Origin: Psychrobacter sp. WY6 | Lineage (GTDB): Bacteria > Pseudomonadota > Gammaproteobacteria > Pseudomonadales > Moraxellaceae | DNA: 64,000 bases | Direction: 5' to 3' | Assembly: GCF_018448495.1 (NCBI RefSeq) | Contig: NZ_CP049902.1 | Coordinates: forward strand, 2,294,001-2,358,000 | Shown here: positions 29,695 to 38,471 of the stretch, piece after piece | How positions within the stretch are numbered: the first letter of the stretch is position 1 | Layout of the letters: every line of letters begins with the position of its first letter | Position numbers and translations under genes: made by a program | The notes under the pieces: generated by a model | What the model was told of the DNA's origin: nothing | What the model saw: the letters and a program-made list of their open reading frames with translations, nothing else | The model's database searches: none

Positions 29695-30427
29695 CTACTC
29701 ACCATCAGCTTTAGATTTTTTGAGCAGTACCAATACAGCACCGTTTACCACCATCTTTTGGCGGTGCAGAGCAAAATGCCAATACTTCTGGTAGTTGACG
29801 CAGCCAACCATTGACGCAGGTTTTTAAAATGGCTTCACTGCCTTTACCATGGACGATTTTTACCATGGTCTCGTTTTTCTGTTTCGCTTGGCTTAGGAGT
29901 TGAGTCATGGCCACGCGTGCTTCTTCGATGGTACAACCATGAATATCTACGGCGTCATACCAACGTAGCTTACCTTTTTTAAGCTGATCAAAGATTTTAT
30001 TCTGCAAAGTCGGCTGTTTGTAAGATAAATAGGCCTCAGCAGCGACAGGATTGAGTAGTGCTTGCATATCTGACAAGCCAGCTCCCAAATCACTCGCTTC
30101 ACTACCTTGCGCGGCAGCACGTTTAGACAAGGTGGTCGCATCAGGCTTGCCCGCTTTGCTAGCATTGGCAGGTGAGCGTACGTTTTTGTCTTCAAGCTGA
30201 TTGACGCCATGCATTGCTTGCATAAACAGTACTTTGTCATCGTCAATATGCTCGCTAGCCATTTGCTTGACGGTCTTGTTTACTTGCTTTTGCGTGGGCA
30301 ATGATACAGGCTCAGTAGGCTTTTGGTTTTCATCTTCAGGCGAATTGGTATCGCGACCTTTGCTAAGTTGGCCTTTTAGCTCTTTGAGCTGGTCTTGCAT
30401 TTCTTTTGAAAATAGAGAGTTTGACAT
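29695..30427 (-). CDS. Smr-domain protein (C-terminal frameshift)
   Basis: About 243 residues when repaired. The N-terminal 130 residues are polar and probably disordered. The C-terminal Smr domain (about 150-240) carries DIHGCTIEEAR and VKIVHGKGS, the LDxH-like and HGxG signatures of Smr nucleases (as in MutS2 and YdaL/SmrA proteins). Deleting one A near 29745 restores the expected end (GGNGAVLVLLKKSK) with stop at 29695; as read, it terminates out of frame at 29711. The role is likely nucleic-acid or ribosome-associated endonuclease activity; the physiological substrate is unknown. Confidence 0.82.
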
Positions 30428-30495
30428 AGAAGTTAACGTATCGTTGGTTGATGAATGATGGATTGATTTAAACTGTTCAGTAGACTTAAGCCACT

Positions 30496-31374
30496 TTACC
30501 CGTCTGCTGCGACGCCCGCAAGTAAGGATTGTAACGCTTGTCCAGGATGGTCAGTCTTCATGAACTGTTCACCGATTAAAAAGTGCTGAATGTCATTATC
30601 TAACATCGAACGAATATCAGCGCTATTATGAATGCCACTTTCGGTGACGATAAGCGGTTTAAGCGTGCTATCCACATTAGCTGCCAGTGCGTCGATTAAA
30701 ATATTTTTTAGATCCAGCGTGGTTTGCAAGTCGACATCGAAAGTATTCAAATCACGATTATTAATGCCGTAAATATTATGCGCTGAGCGCGGTAGCTGTA
30801 GCGCACGTTCAAGTTCGAATTGGGTATGGACTTCTATCAATACATCCATACCCAATTCGATACTTAGCGCATGCAGCTCTTGTACTTGGATGTCGTCAAG
30901 GCAGGCCATAATAAGTAGAATGCAGTCAGCTCCCATCAGATAAGATTGATAGATCTGGTACACATCTATCATAAAATCTTTACGCAGTATCGGTAATCTT
31001 ACCGCATTAGCTGCTTGAATAAGATAGCTATCATCACCTTGGAAATAATCGCGATCAGTCAATACAGACAGACAGCTGGCGCCCGCTTGCTCGTATTGCT
31101 TGGCAAATAGGGCTGGCGCGAAGTTGTGATTGATAATGCCCTTAGAAGGAGAGGCTTTTTTAATCTCAGCGATGATACCAATACCATGCTCTTTAGTGCT
31201 AGCCGCTCGCAGCGCCGTCGCGAAGCCACGACGTGGTTTGTTATCCGCCGCGACTTGTGCTTGTAAGTCTTCAAGAGATAATACCTTGCAAGCGGCGTTT
31301 ACTTCTTCCACTTTAGTGGCGACAATGCGTTGCAATACGGAAGGAACATCTGTCTTGGTTTCTGTATGAGTCAT
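30496..31374 (-). CDS. trpC: Indole-3-glycerol phosphate synthase
   Basis: Catalyses the ring-closing decarboxylation that forms indole-glycerol phosphate in tryptophan synthesis. It is 292 residues, intact, monofunctional (no TrpF fusion). Visible are LQRIVATKVEEV, IIAEIKKASPSKG (catalytic Lys), ASCLSVLTDRDYFQG, LRKDFMIDVYQI, GINNRDL, VTESGI and FLIGEQFM for phosphate binding. It is last in the trpG-trpD-trpC series and 70 bp downstream of trpD. Confidence 0.96.
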   Translation of the reverse strand: MTHTETKTDVPSVLQRIVATKVEEVNAACKVLSLEDLQAQVAADNKPRRGFATALRAASTKEHGIGIIAEIKKASPSKGIINHNFAPALFAKQYEQAGASCLSVLTDRDYFQGDDSYLIQAANAVRLPILRKDFMIDVYQIYQSYLMGADCILLIMACLDDIQVQELHALSIELGMDVLIEVHTQFELERALQLPRSAHNIYGINNRDLNTFDVDLQTTLDLKNILIDALAANVDSTLKPLIVTESGIHNSADIRSMLDNDIQHFLIGEQFMKTDHPGQALQSLLAGVAADG

Positions 31375-31444
31375 GCTGGTATCCGAATATCGTTAAATGT
31401 AAATAGACAAAATAGCTATAGTGCACAGTAATGGTGCTTAGCCG

Positions 31445-32567
31445 TTAAGCAGGAGTCACTAGTTGCTGCGTGTATGTGGCGAGAGACTCAAGCTTGAGTA
31501 GAGCATCACCATTCTGAATGACTTTTTGTGCCCGGCTCACACCATTAGCATAGTTGCTGGCAAGTCCTGCGGTATATATCGCCGCACCTGCATTTAGGGC
31601 AATCATATCACGAGCTTTTAGGACCGCGCGATCATGAGTCTCTTCACCTGATAAAGCGGCGCGTATTAGCTCAAGGCTTTGTTCTGGAGAATCTACATCA
31701 AGCCCAATCAGCGTTTGTGATTCGATACCCGCATCCTCTGGCATCATCTCATAGACAGAGATTTCACCCTCTTTTAATTCAGCTACTGTGGTCGAAGTGG
31801 CGAGGCTGATTTCATCTAAGCCATCCTTTGCACCGACGACCATGACATGACGTGCGCCTAGATTTTTCATAACTTTGGCGATTGGCTCACACAGCTGAGC
31901 AGTAAAGACGCCAATGACCAAATTGGGTGTGCCAGCAGGGTTGGTTAATGGCCCTAAGATATTAAAGATAGTCCGCGATTTGAGCTCACGACGGACTGGA
32001 TTGGCATAACGCATCGCATCGCGCTGTGATGATTGGGCGCAAACAAAAAGCCAACGCCTTGATTTTCGATGCAGTCTTTTGCTTGCTCAGGTGTGAGCGA
32101 CAGACTAATACCCGCTTGCTCCAACAAATCTGAGCTACCGGATCTGGTAGAGACGCCGCGATTACCATGCTTAGCAACTTGAGCGCCTGCCGCTGCCACC
32201 ACAAACGCCGACGCTGTAGAGACGTTGAATAAATTCGCACCATCACCGCCCGTACCGATATCGACTAAATGAGCACAGTTCTTAGGTTCGATATTCGCAG
32301 CCAAAGCGCGCATGGCACTGGCTGATGCCGTAATCTCGTCGATGGATTCACCTTTCATACGTAAACCAGTCAAAATACGCCCATCATCGCATCGCTACAT
32401 CTGCCTTGCATGATAATCAGCATGACTTGATACATCTCATCAAAGGTCAAATCAATATGCTGAAAAATTCGACCCAAAGCTGTCGTCAGTAGCGTATGTG
32501 TCTCTTCATCAGACAGTTGAGCAATGTTAGCTGGGTTAGGGCTTTCATTTGTTTTTGTTGTACTCAT
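31445..32567 (-). CDS. trpD: Anthranilate phosphoribosyltransferase (frameshifted)
   Basis: Transfers phosphoribose from PRPP to anthranilate. Motifs are [16 protein letters not shown] (PRPP pyrophosphate loop), [42 protein letters not shown], and DGLDEI. Two breaks are present. One lies near 32370. The other, near 32020, contains what looks like a 5-base tandem repetition (GATGC GATGC) relative to the expected NHHSAMRYA reading. Repaired length is about 372. It sits between trpG and trpC on the same strand. Confidence 0.94.
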
Positions 32568-32674
32568 TATGATCTCTCTTAATACTTTTATACGTTAATT
32601 TTAAATTATCAATAGAATAGGTTTTATTTTAATTTTGTTATTAACGGCTTTTTAGAACATGCTTTAATAAACTG

Positions 32675-33298
32675 TTAGCCGACTTGTGGTAGTTGATCTG
32701 AGGTTAGTGCTGACAAATGATGCGTTTGCAAAAAATTGTTGAGCAGCATATAACCTGCTTCGCTTAAGATAGACTCAGGATGGAATTGTACCCCTTCTAT
32801 CGCAAACGTTTTATGACGGATACCCATGATTTCTTCAATACTGCCATCACTGTTTTGTGTCCATGCGGTCAGCTCAAGACAGTCGGGCAGGCTGGTTTTA
32901 TCAATGACAAGCGAATGATAGCGCGTGACTTGTACGGGATTAGGTAAGCCTTCAAAGACACCTTGGTCAGTATGATAAACGGCGGATAAGCGGCCATGCA
33001 TGACTTCACCAGCCTTGACCACTTGTCCACCAAATGCCTGTCCAATTGCCTGATGTCCTAGGCAAATACCTAGTATCGGTATCACGCCCTGAAAAGTCTT
33101 GATAGCTTCTAGAGAGATACCAGCTTGATCAGGATCGCAGGGACCGGGGCCAATGACGATCGCATCTGGCGCAAGGGTTCTAATATTTTCAATAGTGGTT
33201 TGATCGTTACGCCAGACGGTGATGTCCTGCTGTAATTCACCGAAGTACTGTACAATATTGTACGTAAAGCTGTCGTAATTATCGATCATCAGAATCAT
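32675..33298 (-). CDS. trpG: Anthranilate/aminodeoxychorismate synthase glutamine amidotransferase
   Basis: The class I glutamine amidotransferase subunit that supplies ammonia for anthranilate (and usually also p-aminobenzoate) synthesis. It is 207 residues. Visible are [28 protein letters not shown], the nucleophile in [17 protein letters not shown], and the catalytic His-Glu in [12 protein letters not shown]. The partner trpE/pabB is not in the window. It heads the trpGDC cluster. Confidence 0.95.
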   Translation of the reverse strand: MILMIDNYDSFTYNIVQYFGELQQDITVWRNDQTTIENIRTLAPDAIVIGPGPCDPDQAGISLEAIKTFQGVIPILGICLGHQAIGQAFGGQVVKAGEVMHGRLSAVYHTDQGVFEGLPNPVQVTRYHSLVIDKTSLPDCLELTAWTQNSDGSIEEIMGIRHKTFAIEGVQFHPESILSEAGYMLLNNFLQTHHLSALTSDQLPQVG

Positions 33299-33484
33299 TA
33301 GCGTTCTACTTATTGAGATGGTTATATAACGCCGTTATCTTACCACTATTTTGTAGACTATCAAATGTAGGGTGCAGGCGACCCAAACAAGTGGTGAATA
33401 ACAATACATTTTGCTTGTTAGATGACATTTGTTAAAATCTCGAACGCACTAAAAAGTACATAATTTTATTTATACACTAAATAC

Positions 33485-33499
33485 GCACTAATTTAGTGC
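33485..33499. promoter_or_regulatory. NtrC-like enhancer palindrome
   Basis: GCACTAATTTAGTGC is a perfect 15-bp palindrome with the GCAC-N7-GTGC architecture of NtrC sites. Its centre is about 170 bp upstream of the sigma-54 element, a typical enhancer distance. A weaker GCACT half-site lies near 33446. Confidence 0.6.
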
Positions 33500-33651
33500 G
33501 TAAATGCGTTAATAATGATTCTGAATAAATAATTCGCATGACGCCACTGACGATAAATCTACTACGGCTAGAATATTTTCAAAAGTATTATAAGTTACTG
33601 TAATTATTATAAAAAATATTTTCATCTTCTGTGTTTATTGTTATAAAAAAC

Positions 33652-33666
33652 TGGCATAGCCTTTGC
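33652..33666 (+). promoter_or_regulatory. Sigma-54 (RpoN) promoter for glnA
   Basis: TGGCAT-N5-TTGC has the exact -24/-12 spacing and near-consensus bases of RpoN promoters (TGGCAC-N5-TTGC). Position and orientation fit nitrogen-regulated glnA transcription with activation from the upstream NtrC-like palindrome. Confidence 0.75.
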
Positions 33667-33985
33667 ATTGTTACTGTTATGATTATCTTTGGTGATAAAG
33701 TGGTTCAATAATTATTATTAACAAGTGCCTGAAGAATTCAGCATAATGAGTGATATGTTGTTAGAATAATATCGAACCAAAACACTGGCGGTTCTTATTA
33801 AGCGCATAACTCAGATGACTATCTTTACTAATAATATTGACAGTGCTGGAGAATAAGCATATATTAAACAGGATATTTAGCTCTAAACGCAGCGCTGACT
33901 GTTATCAAACCAGAGATTTTTAATCAACAGATTGTACCTATAATTTTAAATCGCAATAACCTAATCAACACAACGGAGACTATTT

Positions 33986-35401
33986 ATGTCGAACAAACTA
34001 CTAGATCTTATCCAATCCTCTAATGCTAAATGGGTTGATTTTCGCTTCACTGATACACGCGGTAAAGAGCAACATATCAGCTTTCCAGCGCATAGCGTTG
34101 ACGAAGAAGTGATGGAAGATGGCAAGATGTTTGATGGCTCATCTATTGCTGGTTGGAAAGGTATCGAAGCGTCAGATATGATCTTGCGTCCTGATCCAGA
34201 GACGGCTTTTCTTGACCCGTTCTTTGATTCACTTACCGTAGTTGTTACTTGTGATATCATCGAGCCATCAACGCTACAAGGTTATGATCGTGACCCACGT
34301 TCTATTGCGCGCCGCGCCGAAGAGTACTTAAAGTCAACGGGTATTGGCGATACTGCTTATTTTGGTCCTGAGCCTGAGTTCTTTATATTTGATGATGTGA
34401 AATGGTCAATTGATATGTCTGGCGTTAGCCATAAGATCACGGCCGAAGAAAGCGGCATGGTCGACTAACAATGACTATGAGTGGGGCAACATGGGACATC
34501 GTCCACGTGTTAAAGGCGCTTACTTCCCAGTACCACCAATCGATAGCTCGCAAGACATGCGCTCTGTTATGTGTGAGCGTTTAGAAGAAAATCATCGGTG
34601 AAGGCTGTGTCGAAGTTCATCACCATGAAGTTGCGCCTTGCCAGTCAGAAATTGGTGTCGCTTTCAATACGTTAGTCAAAAAAGCCGATGAAGTACAGCA
34701 GCAAAGTATGTTGTGCATAATGTTGCGCATCAGTTTGGTAAAACGGCTACCTTTATGCCAAAACCAATCGTTGGTGACAACGGTTCAGGCATGCACGTGC
34801 ATATGTCAATCTCCAAAGATGGTGTCAATACTTTCTCAGGTGATGAATATGCGGGTCTTTCTGAATCTGCACTGTATTTCATCGGTGGTATTATCAAGCA
34901 TGCGCGTGCGTTGAATGCGATTACCAACCCATCGACTAATAGCTATAAGCGCCTAATACCGCATTATGAAGCGCCTATCAAACTTGCGTACTCAGCGTCT
35001 AACCGCTCAGCATCTATCCGTATTCCCCATGTTAGCAGCCCAAAAGCGGTACGTGTTGAAGCACGTTTCCCTGATCCAGCGGCCAACCCATACTTAACGT
35101 TTGCAGCGCTACTAATGGCAGGTCTTGATGGTATTCAAAATAAAATACATCCAGGTGAAGCGGCTGACAAAACTTGTATGACTTACCACCAGAAGAAGAA
35201 GCACTCATCCCAACCGTTGCGGAGAGCTTAGAAGTTGCATTACAAGCCTTGCGTGATGATCATGAGTTCTTATTAAAAGGTGATGTATTCACTGAAGACA
35301 TGCTAGAAGCGTTCATCGCTTTGAAAGAAGAAGAAGTGCAACGTGTCAATGTAACCGTGCATCCCGTTGAGTTGACTTATACTACAGCTGCTAATTTATA
35401 G
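33986..35401 (+). CDS. glnA: Glutamine synthetase, type I (frameshifted)
   Basis: ATP-dependent amidation of glutamate, the central ammonia-assimilation enzyme (dodecamer). Motifs in order: [13 protein letters not shown] (latch), [67 protein letters not shown], and SASIRIPHV. The adenylylation tyrosine lies in the (N)LYDLPPEE block near 35177. Indels near 34462, 34592, 34706 and 35173 (several in A runs) break the frame; repaired length is about 470. Expression is probably nitrogen-controlled through the upstream sigma-54 promoter. The damage is almost certainly sequencing error given the gene's importance. Confidence 0.96.
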
Positions 35402-35429
35402 CTAAAACACTCAGTTATTTTGATACGTA

Positions 35430-35464
35430 AAAAAACCAGCTAAGAATAACTTAGCTGGTTTTTT
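35430..35464 (+). terminator. Rho-independent terminator after glnA
   Basis: AAAAAACCAGCTAAG pairs with CTTAGCTGGTTTTTT around a five-base loop, 29 bp after the stop codon. Confidence 0.9.
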
Positions 35465-35584
35465 ACATCTCAATAATTTGCTAAATCAACGGATATGTCC
35501 TCTTTGAAATTATTACTGATTTAACGCCCAAAGTATCGCATAATAGATATTCATAATATTAGGTACTCATTAGGTTGACTGACT

Positions 35585-36382
35585 ATGACTTCATTATCAA
35601 AACCGGTTTTTTCAAACAGTAAGTTAGGGTTGGCACTGATTGCTGCTACGATGATTAGTATGGCAACTCTCTATGCTCCTTCAGTGAATGCTGCGCCTAT
35701 TTATAAAGTTATTGACGAAAAAACAGGTCAAGTCACCTTTACCGATCGCCCGCAAAATTATGAACAGCAGGCAGGTAAAAAAATCAGCCAAACGGGTGTC
35801 ACGACGAAAGAAAGTCGCGTCAGCTCAAGTAACAGTGATAACACGAGTAGTCAACCTCCTTCTAGTAATGTTAATACGACTACGCAAAATACGGCTGCTA
35901 AAAATAGCCCTGTCGCCAAACCAGTCGTCAATTATCAGCTTAATATTACTGAACCAAGCGCAGAACGTGCATATCGTCGCCCAGCCCAAAGCATTGATAT
36001 CAAGGTACAAGTGAAGCCGGAGTTACAAGCAGGTGATAGTGTCAGTATTTATTTGGATGGCAATGAAGTCGCTCAAGGTCTCAGCGCATCGATTGCAACG
36101 GTAGATGTTTTACCAGGATCGCACAAGATAAAAGCCGTGTTGAAAAATGAGAAAAGTCAAACACTCAAACAAGTAGAGCGTACGGTTTATGTGATTCAAA
36201 ACAATACAACATTGCAAAATAATAAGAAAATCGCGCAACAGCTTTTAGCTTATCAGAATCTACCTTGGTATCAAAAAGTGCTGTTAAAAATGCGTCAAGA
36301 GGGCAAACAACCGAATATGCAATCATTTACTAAGCCTATAGTGGATAAACCCATGACGCTTGAGCAACCAGTGACAAATTGA
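35585..36382 (+). CDS. DUF4124 domain-containing envelope protein
   Basis: 265 residues with a signal peptide ending near APSVNAA. The DUF4124 segment follows at once (PIYKVIDEKTGQVTFTDRP, residues about 38-56). A Ser/Thr/Asn-rich linker comes next (about 75-115). Then there is a beta-sandwich-like region around INITEPSAERAYRRPAQSI through GSHKIKAVL, and a helical tail. Function is unknown. DUF4124 genes commonly follow glnA in related gammaproteobacteria, often with ntrBC beyond; here the next gene is unrelated and on the opposite strand. Confidence 0.78.
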   Translation: MTSLSKPVFSNSKLGLALIAATMISMATLYAPSVNAAPIYKVIDEKTGQVTFTDRPQNYEQQAGKKISQTGVTTKESRVSSSNSDNTSSQPPSSNVNTTTQNTAAKNSPVAKPVVNYQLNITEPSAERAYRRPAQSIDIKVQVKPELQAGDSVSIYLDGNEVAQGLSASIATVDVLPGSHKIKAVLKNEKSQTLKQVERTVYVIQNNTTLQNNKKIAQQLLAYQNLPWYQKVLLKMRQEGKQPNMQSFTKPIVDKPMTLEQPVTN

Positions 36383-36462
36383 CTTGTAGTTAATGTGTCA
36401 ATCATGGATAAGTATAAGAACCCATACAAAGTAGAGTAACTTTATAAGTTAATTTCTTCTGT

Positions 36463-36510
36463 ATAAACATAAAGGCAAGCGCTGATTGCAGCACTTGCCT
36501 TTATGTTTAT
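36463..36510. terminator. Bidirectional terminator
   Basis: The arms ATAAACATAAAGGCAAGCGC and GCACTTGCCTTTATGTTTAT form a near-perfect stem between the convergent DUF4124 and SIMPL genes. Confidence 0.85.
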
Positions 36511-36542
36511 AAGGATATTTATCAATTCTATGTATTTACAGC

Positions 36543-37259
36543 TTATTTAGTCAATTCAATCGTACCATTAGCAGTCACTGAGATAGTGCTATTGCCAGAT
36601 TCAAAACTTTGGCTAGGTACTGATTCGTCTGCTGCGCCTGCTTTCATGCTCATAGCACTATACATCGGACGTGGGTAGTTGCTACCTGTATTTAGATTCA
36701 CATTGACGACACGATAGCTACGAGCATCCCAAGCGCGTGTTAGGTTTTTAGCTTGTTGCTGAAAGGCACGAGACGCATTGGTCATCAGCTTTTGCTCAAG
36801 CGCATCCTTCTTGGTATCTGAGACACCAAAGTTCAGATTGTCCATCACCAACGTTTCTTGTAGGTCAGCGATGAGTTGGCTGGTTGCTGCAAAGTCGGTG
36901 CTCTTTAAATCGATGTTTGCTTGTCCTGTCCAGCCAATGATTTTGTCATTTTTATCATAGCGAGGGTAGGTGCGCTGTTGTCCGGTACTCACGGTGACCG
37001 TTGGATAGCGCTTAGCAATTTTCATGGCATTATATATTGAGGTGTTGAGCGTTGTCGCTAGAGTTTTAGAATCCGTTGCCTGCGCTTTTTTATATAAGCT
37101 GGCTCGTACTTCATCATTCTGGATTTCTTCTTTTACTTCTGTCTGAAAAGTAAGCTGATCGTAGCCTGTTGGTTCTGCATGCGCGCTACCCATCATGGCT
37201 GTGAGTAAAAATGCAGTACCAGTCGTTAGAGCGGCTTTATTAAGTAAAGTGGTTTTCAC
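36543..37259 (-). CDS. SIMPL-domain (DUF541) periplasmic protein
   Basis: 238 residues. The signal peptide (MKTTLLNKAAL through GSAHA) is followed by a SIMPL/DUF541 domain spanning most of the mature protein. Signatures include an early strand LTFQTEVKEEIQNDE, the helix LATTLNTSIYNAMKIAKRYP, the VSTGQQRTYPRYDKN strand and the C-terminal NSTISVTANGTIEL strand. Relatives (for example YggE/BP26-like proteins) are periplasmic or outer-membrane associated with ill-defined stress roles. Intact; transcribed as a single gene. Confidence 0.82.
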   Translation of the reverse strand: MKTTLLNKAALTTGTAFLLTAMMGSAHAEPTGYDQLTFQTEVKEEIQNDEVRASLYKKAQATDSKTLATTLNTSIYNAMKIAKRYPTVTVSTGQQRTYPRYDKNDKIIGWTGQANIDLKSTDFAATSQLIADLQETLVMDNLNFGVSDTKKDALEQKLMTNASRAFQQQAKNLTRAWDARSYRVVNVNLNTGSNYPRPMYSAMSMKAGAADESVPSQSFESGNSTISVTANGTIELTK

Positions 37260-37480
37260 AATGATCTCCTGAGTGAGTTATATCAATAGTATTTAGGTGA
37301 GCCATACCATAGGTAAGACTCGCCTTATTATGAGAAGCTGTCCATTTTAGTTATTAGTTGATACCGAGTATGCTCAGCTTCCTCAACTAAAATAGCAAAA
37401 TTTAACAGGCTCGCTGTGAGAATTTTGTCACCTAAGTTACAGGGCGTTTTGAGATAATAGAAAGAGTTTTACGATAGGGG

Positions 37481-37508
37481 TTGTAATATTTAAAAATTCT
37501 TGTATAAT
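37481..37508 (+). promoter_or_regulatory. Sigma-70 promoter of the 4.5S RNA gene
   Basis: TTGTAA at 37481-37486 and TATAAT at 37503-37508 are separated by 16 bp, with the RNA start expected at about 37515. The -10 is a perfect consensus, fitting a strong stable-RNA promoter. Confidence 0.75.
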
Positions 37509-37514
37509 TTGCAA

Positions 37515-37632
<118 letters not shown>

Positions 37633-37688
37633 GCCTAAAATTTGATACCTGTTTTGATATTTAATCAGAAATGCTCGTTTGATCTATT

Positions 37689-37717
37689 AAGCCCTTCATT
37701 GTAAAGGGCTTTTTTTC
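37689..37717 (+). terminator. Rho-independent terminator
   Basis: AAGCCCTT pairs with AAGGGCTT and is followed by seven T on the + strand. It lies about 57 bp past the 4.5S RNA and acts as a backup terminator before lemA. Confidence 0.85.
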
Positions 37718-37816
37718 GACCTTTTTTTGTCCGATTTTGACCTTTGATTGATTAAGATGGGTTAAAATACAATGTATTAACTTTTATTAACATTCTGGAC
37801 ACTTTAGGGTTTTCTT

Positions 37817-38413
37817 ATGAAGATGTTTGTTTGGTTGTTCATTGCCTTCGTGCTACTAGTGATTGTGTTTGGCGTATCTATATTTAATAAATTGGTACGC
37901 GCTCGCAACCAAGCGAAAAATGGTTTTGCCCAAATAGATGTACAACTGAAGCGCCGTCATGATTTGATTCCAAATTTGGTTGAAACTGCTAAACGTTATC
38001 TAACGCATGAAGAAGAGACGCTGACCCGTGTGATTAGTGCACGTAATCATGCCCAGAGCTTGCAAGACTCCAATACACATCAGCCAGACTCGCTTGAGCA
38101 TATGGCGCTATTTGCCAAAGCTGAGAGTATGCTGTCTAAAGCGTTAGGGCAGTTCTCAGCGGTTGTGGAAGCTTACCCTGAGCTAAAGGCGGACAGCATG
38201 ATTAAAGAGTTGATGGATGAGCTGACCAATACTGAGAACCGCATTGGCTTCGCCCGTCAGCACTATAATGACAGCGTGATGTTCTACAACAATGACCGCG
38301 AGGTATTTCCCAACAATCTTATTAGTACGACTTTTGGCTTTCGCCCGTTAAGCCCGCTAGTTTTTGAAGACAGAAAGGTGATCGCTCAAGCACCTGTCGT
38401 CAATATGGGCTGA
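37817..38413 (+). CDS. lemA: LemA family protein
   Basis: 198 residues. One N-terminal transmembrane helix (MFVWLFIAFVLLVIVFGVSI) is followed by the family block NQAKNGFAQIDVQLKRRHDL and the helical bundle containing PNLVETAKRY, AYPELKAD and TENRIGFARQHYND. LemA proteins are membrane-anchored helical-bundle proteins of poorly defined function. They are commonly paired with a membrane M48 protease, as here, 58 bp upstream of the protease gene and on the same strand. Confidence 0.92.
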   Translation: MKMFVWLFIAFVLLVIVFGVSIFNKLVRARNQAKNGFAQIDVQLKRRHDLIPNLVETAKRYLTHEEETLTRVISARNHAQSLQDSNTHQPDSLEHMALFAKAESMLSKALGQFSAVVEAYPELKADSMIKELMDELTNTENRIGFARQHYNDSVMFYNNDREVFPNNLISTTFGFRPLSPLVFEDRKVIAQAPVVNMG

Positions 38414-38471
38414 TATTGAATTATATTCATATGTTCAGATGCGTTTAGCTATTTTTAAGTCAGGCATATAG

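Larger units (their letters stand above)
33299..33984. other. Regulatory interval trpG/glnA
   Basis: 686 bp without coding capacity, strongly AT-rich, between divergent trpG (-) and glnA (+). It contains the NtrC-like palindrome at 33485 and the sigma-54 promoter at 33652 listed separately. The long leader between that promoter and glnA (about 310 nt) holds no obvious hairpin terminator. Confidence 0.6.
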
